Shown here one piece after another: positions 1-8,039 of a stretch of DNA of 16,799 nucleotides (within the stretch, counting starts at the first letter, position 1; each line of letters starts with the position of its first letter). The position numbers were made by a program, and so were the translations under genes. The stretch is taken from NCBI GenBank assembly GCA_022592435.1, contig JABYQS010000620.1, positions 1-16,799 on the forward strand. The letters run 5' to 3'. The notes beneath the pieces are model-generated. The model saw nothing but the letters and a program-made list of their open reading frames with translations. It made no database searches and had not been told where the DNA came from. The DNA comes from Cerioporus squamosus (Eukaryota > Basidiomycota > Agaricomycetes > Polyporales > Polyporaceae).

Positions 1-1786
1 ACTTGCAGATGGGCTGCTCATGACAGTATCCGACACCGAGGTGCAGATAGAGTGAGCATCGTGGTCTCGAGCCTAGGCACAAGCCGCTCAAGTGCTGAAT
101 CCCACCGTGTCACGTTGAACGATTCCGAAGACCGGTGCGCTCACCAGCAAGTCGGAACCGTCGCATGCGGTAGTGCAGCTCGGCCCTGGCTGCCGTCGAG
201 AACGCTTGGCATTGCGATTGCATGTAGGACTCATTCAGGAGCGGGGACGGAGGTCACACAATTCGCATGGGCAGGCAAAGAAGGTTGTATTCACTGGCAG
301 TCGCCCGGGACGCACCTACTACTACCTACCAGAAAGCCGCAAGCAGGGTCTCGACACCGTGTCATGCAGCCCGGCAGCAAGCTCGCTGCGAGCACACCTC
401 CCGCCCGACGTCATACCGGCTGTCGTGTGCGTCCTGAATGCAATTAGCCTCCGCGAGCACTGGACATGTTCCGCTGCTTTGACTTCACACACTCAAGCGC
501 AGCTTCGTCTGGAAGCTTCCGAGTTCATCAGCGGCGACTCGGAGGTCAGGAGACGTTCGTACTCACCGACAGATCGGAGCCGTCGCGTCCAACTTCGACG
601 CGATTATCCCAAAGCGAGCCCGATGCGAACGTTCGGACGGCGCAACCGCACATGAAACGAACCTGTAGTTGGAGGACGCGGCGGATCCGGGATCCTGCAG
701 AGCACGACGTTCGCAATCCTGTCCTGTGCAAGAACAACGCGCGGACTCTGACCGCGATACCTGCTCTCCCTCCAAGTCCAAGACGGCCGGGTTGCGCAAT
801 TCGAGCGCATTCGACGCCGAGCTCGTGCATTACGGGCTCAACGCCGTCTGCAAGTCAATGTCCGAGTCAACGTCAGTGCAATGCAAACCGTTCCGAGACG
901 ACCGGCGCACTCACCAGCAACTTGGAGCCGTCGCGTGCGTTGATTTAGCCATCCGACCCGACCCGGGCTAGCTCCTGAAATGCCATGCTTCAATGCGACT
1001 TCGAGCGGATCACGCAGGTGCATGAGACGAGGAGAAGGATTGTATCCACGAAGGAAGTACGATACATGGAAGCACACGACCTACCTGCAAGCTGCAAGCT
1101 GCAGCTCGTCGCCGCGCCGCTGCAGGCTGCGCTCCCACAGCGAACGTCGTTCACATGGCCGCCCGGGATGCGATTAGCATGCGCGAGCACGAAGACTCGG
1201 ATACGGTCCAGACTCACCGTCTACCAAAAGGTCGGAGCCGTCGCGTACCCGCCGTCCATGTAACCCGTCCGATCCCGCCGCTGTCTGCGACGACCGTGTC
1301 GTACGATGACGCTGCGACGGGCCAGGATTCCGGGGGTTCGCCGTGGACGTGTTCTGCACGGGCACGCGCCAAGGACGGAGCCCAATGCCACTTGCGCGGA
1401 CGTCGACTGGGCCCCGCAAAGAGGACGTCGATTCCGGGACTTCCAAAGGTGTGGACACCTCCCAGCGTCCCTTGAGGCTCCTGCACAACGGGCGCACCGA
1501 GGGCCTCATCGTCTTCGATGTCCACGAGCTGCGGGGACTTCGTCTGGACTAGCTTTCCTGGCGAAGTTGCGATCGCGGGCCCGACACGAACATGAGCTGG
1601 AACCGCCGTGCACATCCCCACCGCCCAGGCGAACGGCTCCCTGATGACGTTAGAACGGCCATATTTGCGCTGTTTGTCGTGCAGCCGAGGCGGAGCGTGC
1701 GTGTTCGGGCTTGACCAAGCGAGTCCTCGACCCTGTCGCGTCCGCGTGATGGTTCGTCCGGGTTCTGGGGCACCGCCGCGTCGCAT
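1..1786 (-). CDS. Unidentified multi-exon gene candidate, copy A (3' end cut by window edge)
   Basis: I do not recognise the product. Read on the minus strand, a Ser/Pro-rich open frame starts near 1786 and includes an acidic patch, VDIEDDEAL, around 1520. It is followed by several exon-like pieces joined by plausible introns. One is 914-848: GTGAGT donor, CACTGAC branch-like site, TTGCAG acceptor. The joined frame there gives RRLQVA followed by DGVEPVMHELGVE. Four donors (near 150, 570, 914 and 1226) follow nearly the same exon end, CGACGGCTCCGA or a close variant. Copy A lacks two bases near 1452 relative to copy B, which shifts the frame of the Ser/Pro-rich part. Plus-strand frames of 160 codons also cross this area, so strand choice is uncertain. 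Confidence 0.3.
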
Positions 1787-1847
1787 TGACTCTGACGCGC
1801 GGCGCCGACGACACACGAGACTGGGCCGTGCGTGGCTACGCGGGAGG

Positions 1848-1921
1848 TATAAGTACTGCCCGGAGAGCGAACAGACGGGGCATGGTTGCTCACATCGTCT
1901 TCCCTCCCCCGTTCTCCCTCT
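1848..1921 (+). promoter_or_regulatory. TATA box and pyrimidine-rich core promoter, copy A
   Basis: TATAAGTA at 1848-1855 is followed about 45 bases later by a strongly pyrimidine-rich tract at 1897-1921. An ATG in good context lies at 2058. TATA, then a CT tract, then the transcription start is the usual fungal core-promoter order. The start of transcription would be near 1925. The element is conserved in copy B. Confidence 0.6.
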
Positions 1922-2057
1922 GCGCGGCTTTATTCGACGTCCTGCTGCCCTGCTCGTTTTGATGTCATCGCTGCCCTGACACTCGGGCCGCTGTTCTTCG
2001 CCATCGTCCTCGTTTTCAACTCGTCGTCGCCGTGGCCGTCCCGCCGCCCGAGCTCGC

Positions 2058-2275
2058 ATGTCCAAGGTACGTGTACTTACACCGCCGTGTTCCGTCCGTA
2101 CAGCTCGCTGACGTGGTGTGCGAACGTTCGACAGCCTCGACTGGGCGTAGTTCCGCGCCAGAGCCGTGCGCCAGCTGCACCGGGAGGGCCATGAGAGCAT
2201 GGTGTTCGTCCGGTACGTCCTCCGTGTTGCCGCTCCGCCCTGACCTATGCGAGTGAGACTATGTTACAGCTGTAG
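2058..2275 (+). CDS. Start of a small spliced gene, product unknown, copy A
   Basis: The ATG at 2058 (MSK...) sits about 200 bases after a TATA box and CT tract. A GTACGT donor follows within three codons. The first intron has a GCTGACG branch-like site and a TCGACAG acceptor. A second intron of about 57 nt (GTACGTCC donor, CCCTGACC branch-like site, GTTACAG acceptor) ends at 2269. The middle exon could encode a short Pro/Cys stretch (PEPCASC in one frame). Single-base differences between copies fall inside these exons, so the true frame cannot be fixed and the 3' end is unknown. The splice grammar and promoter make a real small gene likely; its identity is open. Confidence 0.4.
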
Positions 2276-3405
2276 GCGGCGGAGCTGGGGTGGGAGCGTG
2301 GTGCAGGTGACGACGAGCGAGCGGAGGCGCGGTGACTGGGTCGGCGTGAGCGGTCAGTGGTAAGTTGGGTAGTACCAGTAGTAGTGTGTATGTATGTAGC
2401 ACGTACCAGGCCAATACACACGTCTTTTGCCCTGTCCCTCTCCCGTGCCCGCCTGAGCCCGCGAGGCTGCGCGTCGCCGCGGCGTTGCGTCTGCTGCCCG
2501 TTCGCATACGCGGTTTGAGTCGTGTGCGTGTTCGCGAACGTTGAGACGACAGCGTGAGGCGGCGGTGTCGGACTCCGGTGCTTGACAGTTGTATGGCCGT
2601 GGAAATGCGACGGCGGAGAGGGATGTCGGACGAACCTGGCTGGCGGAGAGACTTGCAGCGCGTGTACGCTGGTGACTTCGGAGTGCGCGACGACGCGATG
2701 CATCCGAGCGCAGTGCGCCTTAAGCCCGAAGGGAGGCGCGTCGGTGGTGGGGCCTGGAGAGCCGCGGCCAGCGTGGGTGGCTGGGCAGAGGCAGATGCAG
2801 ATGCAGTCGCAAGGCAGTCGGGATGCAGAGCGCAGACGGAACGGCGTCGCGTCTTGGAGAGCGAGCAGAGAGAGGCCTTGGCACATTGAGAGAGCGTCGA
2901 GTGCAGAGAGGAGCGAGAGAGGGCGAGTGGACGTCCTGTGTGAGTGAGCGCGACGAGGAGGGTGCTAGTAGAGGGCGCCTTTGAATACATTCCTCTGCCC
3001 CGCTGAATCCGTCCCCCGCGAAGTCCCCATGTCCCCATCCTACTGGCACGTATGCCCCCCGTCTAGCCCGGCTCGACGCGCAGCGCACGCAGGACGTCGC
3101 AAAATGTCGCTAGGACATAGGAGACCTACATACGAGAGGTGCGCTTGTCAGCTTCGCATTCTGTGCACGATGGCTCACCTGTGCTACTGCAGCAATGAAC
3201 GGGCAGTATCTCGACGAGATCGCGTCGTCTGCCCGTGTAACGCAAATCGCCTGTCTCGTACGAGCCCCTCCGTCGTCTGGGTGTGCTCCCAAAGCGATCC
3301 CAGTGCTCCCGCGGGAAGGGCGGGCGATTTGCAGCGCGCGCCGGGAGAATTCTGGTCGTCAGCGGCGAACGGCGGCTAGAGCGAGACTAATTGGAGGTGA
3401 CAACA
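2276..3405. other. Purine-rich stretch without a dependable gene, copy A
   Basis: The plus strand is rich in G and A, especially 2850-2965, so the minus strand is pyrimidine-rich. Long minus-strand frames (to 259 codons at 2259-3038) are Ser/Arg/Pro/Thr-rich and look like composition effects. Short low-complexity runs occur: a GTGTATGTATGTAG run near 2386 and GCAGAT triplicated near 2790. It may be promoter or untranslated DNA. No protein family, RNA gene or mobile element is evident. Confidence 0.5.
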
Positions 3406-3772
3406 ATGCACACGGTAGGTCAGCATCGCATACCGCAGGACCTTAGCTGACGCGACGTACCTATAGATGTGTGTAGAGCGCGGAGTGTGCGGGCGACAGA
3501 CGGCGAATTTGCGACGTAACGTGCTCATGGGGGCCTATCGCGTACGCACTCGGAGTCGATGGAGGGACGTCCTGGTATGGCTCTGCGCATCGTTGCGGGT
3601 TCTGAAACGGTCAGGATTCCACGGTACGTGCACAGTTGTCAAACACTTACGAGGGCGCGCTACATGGCGGAATAGAGACGTCCCGACGGGCGACGCGAGT
3701 CGAGAGGGACGCACAGACGTCGTCAGTGAGGTACAGGCCCTTCGAGACCGGTCTTGGTGTGCGCGGAGGTGA
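3406..3772 (+). CDS. Weak two-exon ORF, hypothetical, copy A
   Basis: An ATG in a good fungal context (ACAACAATG) is followed after three codons by a GTAGGT donor at 3415. The intron has a TTAGCTGACG branch-like site and a CCTATAG acceptor at 3466, so it is 52 nt. The frame then stays open for 101 codons to a TGA at 3770-3772. The predicted peptide of about 104 residues is Arg-rich and has no recognisable motif. The intron looks good, but the protein composition does not argue for a conserved gene. Start of a gene with further exons, or a chance ORF, are both possible. Confidence 0.25.
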
Positions 3773-4279
3773 GGGGAGGAGGATAGATGCGGGCAAGTGG
3801 GACTGAGGAATGCACGACCTAGGATATCATTGCTGCCAGACTGTCGAGTACATGTAGACTACAGCGCGGGAGGAGGAGGGAAAGCGGCAGGGAGGGAGAA
3901 CGGCACTCACTGGGAGACGTGTCTGCGGATGCGGGAGGAGGTCGCGCACGGTGGAGATGCGCCAAGGGAGGTCTTGACTGAGCTTGAGGGACGGACCCAG
4001 GGCGAGAGAGGCCGGCTACCCTGCTGGAACGCGGCCGAGTGCGAGGAGAGGCGAGGACCGAGGTGCAGAGAGGCGAGAGACGCGTCCAACACAAGTCGAG
4101 TGAGCTGCAGACGTATGTGTCCGAACCAGACCGTTGCACGCGACCTCGGGGGAGACGGCGGTTGGCGCTGAAGAGCCTTCGACGGTGACCATGACCTCGG
4201 CTGCACTCCTCCTCGCGCTTGCTCAGGATGTCTTGCTCGCCTCCTCACTCACTGTCTGCATTCGAGTACGCCGAATACC
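3773..4279. other. Upstream region of the coatomer zeta gene, copy A
   Basis: This 507-base stretch is GA-rich from about 3860 to 4090, then turns pyrimidine-rich between about 4200 and 4258, just before the RET3 start codon. I see no TATA box. It is almost free of indels between the copies, and a 113-codon minus-strand frame at 3907-4248 is identical in copy B, but it is Arg/Ser/Pro-rich and unconvincing. The likely role is promoter and 5' untranslated sequence of RET3. Confidence 0.45.
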
Positions 4280-5012
4280 ATGGACTTGTCGCTCTACACG
4301 GTCACCGCGTTCCTCATCATCGACACCGACGGCCATCGCGTCCTCGCAAAGTACGACTCGCCATCCGAACGGCGAGTCGAAGAAGCTCGCCACGCTGAAG
4401 GAGCAGCGGGCTTTTGAGAAGGGGCTCTTCCAAAAGACGAAGAAGGCCGGAGGTGCGTCCATGACCGGTGTGCATCGTGCTCTCTGTCGCTCATCGCTGC
4501 TGTTCTGCTGAATGGCCCACCGCTCCGTTCATGCGCATATATAGGCGACATCATCCTGTACGACTCGCACCTCGCGGTCTACAAGCACTCGCTCGACCTC
4601 ATCTTCTACATCATCGGCGACCCGACCGAGAACGAGCTCATGCTGAACGCTGCCCTGGTCGCGTTCTCCGACGCGGTCATGCTCCTTCTGCGCAACCAAG
4701 TGGAGAAGCGCGGAGTGCTTGAGAACCTGGACCTTGTTCTCCTCTGTCTAGACGAGACAATCGACGACGGGTGAGTGCCTTCCACCCGCTGTCTCACCCG
4801 TCTGCTCGTGCGCGGCGGAGCCCGCTCGTACATGTGGGGCTGATGCACATATGCTGGGCAGAATCATCGTGGAGACCGACTCGACGACGATCGCGTCCCG
4901 GGTCAGCCGGCCAAGGGCGGACACAACAGAGATAGTCATCAACGAGCAGACGATCCTGAGCGCATACCAGACGGTGAAGGAGAAGATGCAGCAGAGGATA
5001 GGGCAGCTTTAG
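4280..5012 (+). CDS. RET3: Coatomer subunit zeta (COPI), copy A, with one frame interruption
   Basis: Zeta is the small longin-fold subunit of the COPI coat and pairs with gamma-COP on Golgi-to-ER vesicles. Exons: 4280-4452, 4545-4770 and 4862-5012, giving about 182 residues, normal for the family. The start MDLSLYTVTAFLIIDTDG, the central KHSLDLIFYIIG and ENELMLNAAL, then LDETIDDG, ETDSTTIASRVSRP and the C-terminal TVKEKMQQRIGQL are all characteristic. Donors are GTGCGT and GTGAGT; acceptors are ATATAG and GGGCAG. Joined exons total 550 nt, one more than a multiple of three: the frame moves by one base at about 4361, between KYDS and HPNGESKK. Everything after that is in the expected frame. 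The same interruption occurs in copy B. Confidence 0.95.
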
Positions 5013-5162
5013 GGCGGTTGCGTTGTATATGTGCGTTTTCCCTCCCTCTCCTACCCGCATTGCACGCTCATCACCTTGTTTCTGCAGTATTTTCGGCGGT
5101 AGCTACTCTGGATGCACTTCCGAGCGCTGAGCTGCGCTGGCAATCAACTTGACAGGCTCTAG

Positions 5163-5487
5163 CCCAAGTACGTGCGACCTCAGGATGACTCCCTTTCCGC
5201 GATCATTGTGGAGGCGGGCTCACTTTCAGAATGGAAAGGGAGACGGGATGGTGTGAAGGAGATATGGACTGCCGAGGTATGTGCATGTCCTTGCTTTCCA
5301 AGTTGCTCCCAGAGCGTAGTCGCCAGCCTCAGTCGGCTATACCGTTGCCCCTCGCACCGTTGCGCACGTCGCACTTGCATTCCAGCTAGTCGCCGGAAGA
5401 TCGTTCATGTGCATAGAACTCAGATTCAATCCCCCGAGCGAAACCCTCGGCGGACGGGAAGTCGAGCTCCAGGCTGAGGTTATGTAG
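5163..5487 (+). CDS. Two-exon reading frame, unidentified (5' partial)
   Basis: After a CTCTAG acceptor, exon 5163-5276 is open (PKYVRPQDDSLSAIIVEAG, then WKGRRDGVKEIWTAE). It ends at a GTATGT donor. A 109-nt intron ending TTCCAG leads to exon 5386-5487, which reads LVAGRSFMCIELRFNPPSE and ends EVELQAEVM then TAG. Both exons are in phase and have a balanced residue composition unlike the Arg-rich noise around them, so they look coding. No start codon is obvious upstream. The IIVEAG...IW layout faintly recalls short fungal proteins with restriction-nuclease-like folds, but no catalytic residues can be confirmed. It may be the end of a gene or a remnant. Confidence 0.35.
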
Positions 5488-5962
5488 CTCCGATGTCGAC
5501 GGTAAGTGTCACTGTCACTACCCGTCCAGACTGGACACCGGTATGGACATCCTCAGCAGCGAACGTGCGCGCAAATTCGCCTCCCTCGCGTGCAGCAGGA
5601 ACGCGCCTGTCTATCCCAGAATACCCCGCGCCGTCTGGCGTGTCTCGTGGATGTCCTCGTTCACTCTGCGACCTTCTCTCACCTGTCGCAGCAGGAAGAG
5701 CGTTGGAGAATGTATGTCCGCGGTGCAGCGTTGCCTCCGTTGTGTTGGACGAGCTATATCTGAACGTGGGCAATCGGTCGGCGTTACGACTGATAAGTAC
5801 GAGAAACCATATGATGGATCTCCAATTGATCGCCCTACACCACAGCTGATACGCTCCTGCCCGTCAGTCCGCTGCTTTGACATCAATCCGAGGACCGAGA
5901 CAGTATGGAATCCTGCCAACTATCCGAGCGCGGCACGAAACGTATCGCCCCTGGAGCAGCAC
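5488..5962. other. Region upstream of the phosphoesterase gene
   Basis: Frames here are open for up to 118 codons but show no motif, and they overlap in all three phases. An ATGTCGACG followed by GTAAGT at 5493-5507 resembles a gene start with an early intron, without recognisable downstream exons. The part nearest 5963 presumably holds promoter elements of the phosphoesterase gene. Confidence 0.4.
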
Positions 5963-5976
5963 CGGTATAAATACCG
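5963..5976 (+). promoter_or_regulatory. TATA box inside a perfect inverted repeat
   Basis: The 14-mer CGGTATAAATACCG is its own inverted repeat around a two-base centre and contains TATAAATA at 5966-5973. It lies 66 bases before the start codon of the phosphoesterase gene, the right distance for a core promoter with a short 5' untranslated region. Confidence 0.65.
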
Positions 5977-6031
5977 TGAGCGACGTCCCGACGCGTCTCC
6001 AGTCCCCTCGCCCGCCACGCACGTCTCCGCG

Positions 6032-6887
6032 ATGCAGCTCACGTCGTTGCTCGCGCTCTTCCTTGCCGCGCTCGCGGTCCGGGCGTGCCCCGGCGAAGAC
6101 CACGACCACGCGCACGCGCACGGACACGAACGGCGCGCCTATCCCCAGACGCGCCTCACCCCGCCCACCAGGCCGCTCGTCTGGGGGGACGTGAACATCA
6201 TCCACACCACCGACAGCCATGGCTGGCTCCTCGGACACCAGAAGAGCTCGTTCCCCGAGCCAAACTACAGGTGAGTCGCGACGCTCTGGTCGGTTCCTCG
6301 GATGTGGCGAGCGGGCTGATGGCGCGGGACGGAACACAGTGGCGACTTGGGCGACTTCGCGTCTTTCGTGACCCACATGAAGCAGCTCGCGGTTGTGCGT
6401 TCACGATTGTTGGTATGGGATGGTGCTGCGGACTGATTCCTGGTGTAGGAAAAGGATGTCGATCTTCTCTTGGTTGACTCGGGTGACTTGCACGACGGTG
6501 CGCGCATTGCCTGCCTTGCTATTCGGTGCGGGAGGGATTGACATCGCCATGAACAGGTACGGGCTTGTCAGACGGCTTCCCTCCGGGCGGTGTCGACGGT
6601 CACGAGGTGAGTCGAGTTGTCGGGTGCCTCGATGGAAGAGAGTCTCAAACCGGTTCGCAGTCGAATAAGTTCCTGTTCGAACTGCCCTACGACATTATGG
6701 CTATCGGCAAGTGAGTCCACTGTCTATCCGTGTCACTCGTAGGCGTATCGAGTCTTACGATGGTCTAGTCATGAGCTGTACATCTACAACAACACATACG
6801 ATATGTACAAGACCTTCGCCCCAAAGCTGAACGGCCGCTACCTCTCCTCGAACGTCAATATTACCGTCGTGGACGTGCCCGTCGGCG
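6032..6887 (+). CDS. Secreted calcineurin-like metallophosphoesterase (5'-nucleotidase-like), 3' truncated
   Basis: Exons 6032-6270, 6340-6394, 6449-6497, 6557-6606, 6661-6710 and 6769-6887 join in frame to 187 codons. Residues 1-18 form a signal peptide (LTSLLALFLAALAV). A His/Asp-rich segment follows at 22-33. The metal-site motifs are present in order: D61-x-H63 in TTDSHGW, GDLHD at 110-114 and GNHE at 147-150. NIIHTTDSHGWL and LPYDIMAIGNHELY fit the fungal YHR202W-like branch of this superfamily. Family members usually have some 550-650 residues; here the gene stops at a good donor (GTAAGT at 6888). The downstream GHxH motif and the C-terminal domain are absent, and no continuation is visible in the following kilobases. 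If expressed, it would lack part of the dinuclear metal site. Confidence 0.88.
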
Positions 6888-7009
6888 GTAAGTACATGCA
6901 CGAAGCTCGGGAAGGCGAGAGGGCGGCGGTTTGGCGGCGGTGGCGCTGCGTGTAGTAGACAGCCGAATATATTTTGTGCGCGCTCCGCTGGCGGCGAGTA
7001 GCCTCGTGT

Positions 7010-7048
7010 GGGTGGCTAGGCCGGATCTGGGTGGCTAAGGTCAGATCT
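7010..7048. repeat. Tandem duplication of about 20 bp
   Basis: GGGTGGCTAGGCCGGATCT (7010-7028) is followed directly by GGGTGGCTAAGGTCAGATCT (7029-7048), an imperfect second copy. Confidence 0.8.
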
Positions 7049-7068
7049 ACCAGATAGATGGACTGTCT

Positions 7069-7140
7069 CATAGCACCAGAGATGGGTATAGCACCAGAGA
7101 GGGGTATAGCACCAGAAAGGGGTATAGCACCAGAGAGGGG
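7069..7140. repeat. 18-bp minisatellite, four units
   Basis: Four consecutive 18-bp units of the type TATAGCACCAGAGAGGGG start at 7069, 7087, 7105 and 7123. Units 2 and 4 are identical; unit 1 differs at two positions and unit 3 at one. A degenerate further unit is visible near 7163 (CATAGCACCTTAGAAGGG). Because 18 is a multiple of three, all frames stay open through it, which explains the APERGI-type repeats in translation without implying a protein. Confidence 0.92.
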
Positions 7141-8039
7141 CATATCCCACCTCGGGAGGGTCCATAGCACCTTAGAAGGGTACCCGGTCGAGCTGTCCAG
7201 GACAAGGGGCGGGGACACGAGAGGTCACACAGGCAGTTCGCAGAGCTGGGACATGTATGTATTCGATGTACACGTAGACACGCCGCAGAATGCATGGATT
7301 TGTACAGAGGACTCGCGCGCGATCGACACAGAACTCGTCCGGACGCACGGGCGCCTATCCCCCGCCTCTCTTGTCTTCCGACCACCATCCCGCTGCCCAT
7401 GTCCGTCCTGCGCGCGCGTGTTTGCAGTGGATCTTCCGTGAGTGCGACTGTTTGATGCCAAAACGACGCATGGACTCACCTGTACTCTCACTTTGCGCGG
7501 CACTGAGCTCTTCCAAGTCTTCGACGCGACAAGCGTGTCCTGACGCGGCGACAGCGCTGCAACGCTCGGACGCGTGTGATGACGGGTGAGAACGAAGGTA
7601 CGCGTATACAGGTGAGTTGCTGTGCTTTTCCTCGCTCTCGGACGCGACTCCCGGGGGGGTCGGGGCAGCATCGAGGTGCGTCGCTGGCCCGAGGTGCGTG
7701 GACGAGACGGTCACAGAACTCGAATCACAGGCCTGCAGAGTAAAACAGAGCCCCCGGGAGAATGACAAGGCTCGAGCACACCCGCAGGTACGTGCGCAGG
7801 TAGTCGGTATGCTCCAACAACGTGCCACACGCGCGTCGCCCAGACTTGATGACCGCGGCGAGTGCTCACCAGGTCCTATCGCTCGCAACGGCGAGCTTCG
7901 TCCTGGGAGGCAGCCCGGGAGTCTTCGAGAGCAGCGGGAAGTCGCCTCCGGGAGTGCTGGCTATGGTCTCGATGGTGAGTGTGTTCGGTGCGTTGCAGCT
8001 GGTGCGCGGGACCGGCGAAGGGCTGTGAGGAGCGAAGAA

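Larger units (their letters stand above)
1..5149. repeat. Long terminal direct repeat, copy A
   Basis: This stretch recurs in the same orientation at the other end of the window. The offset is 11649 at its left edge and 11650 at its right edge. It starts exactly at base 1, so its true left boundary is outside the window. Its right edge here is set only by the point where the window cuts off copy B; sequence continues past 5149 without a visible junction. It carries a minus-strand gene candidate, a small promoter-bearing gene and the coatomer zeta gene. Differences from copy B are nearly all one- or two-base indels, many in homopolymers. No target-site duplication or TG...CA termini can be seen. 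A circular or self-overlapping contig, or a tandem unit of about 11.65 kb, are the main readings. Confidence 0.97.
6888..7779. other. Repeat-bearing region after the truncated gene
   Basis: The sequence begins as an intron (GTAAGTACATG) but no convincing acceptor and exon follow. It contains a GGCGGCGG-rich stretch near 6930, an AT-rich spot (AATATATTTTG at about 6966), two small direct-repeat systems (7010-7048 and 7069-7140) and then frames without motifs. It looks like sequence that replaced or invaded the phosphoesterase 3' end. Confidence 0.45.

Noticed and set aside
1084..1105. CTGCAAG/GCTGCAGC hairpin as a terminator or RNA element
   Set aside because: A short chance palindrome from a local tandem of CTGCAAG; no context supports a function.
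139..1245. FG-GAP (integrin-type propeller) repeats read as DGSDLLVSAPV
   Set aside because: The VSAPV part lies after the splice donor, the spacing of the calcium loop is one residue short, and another frame gives a more consistent exon reading.
2259..3038. 259-codon minus-strand ORF
   Set aside because: Ser/Arg/Thr/Pro-rich, no motif, opposite a purine-rich strand, and its extent changes between repeat copies; a composition effect.
7055..7170. Repeat protein with APERGI units
   Set aside because: The 18-bp repeat keeps all frames open on both strands by arithmetic; no start context, introns or flanking domain support a protein.
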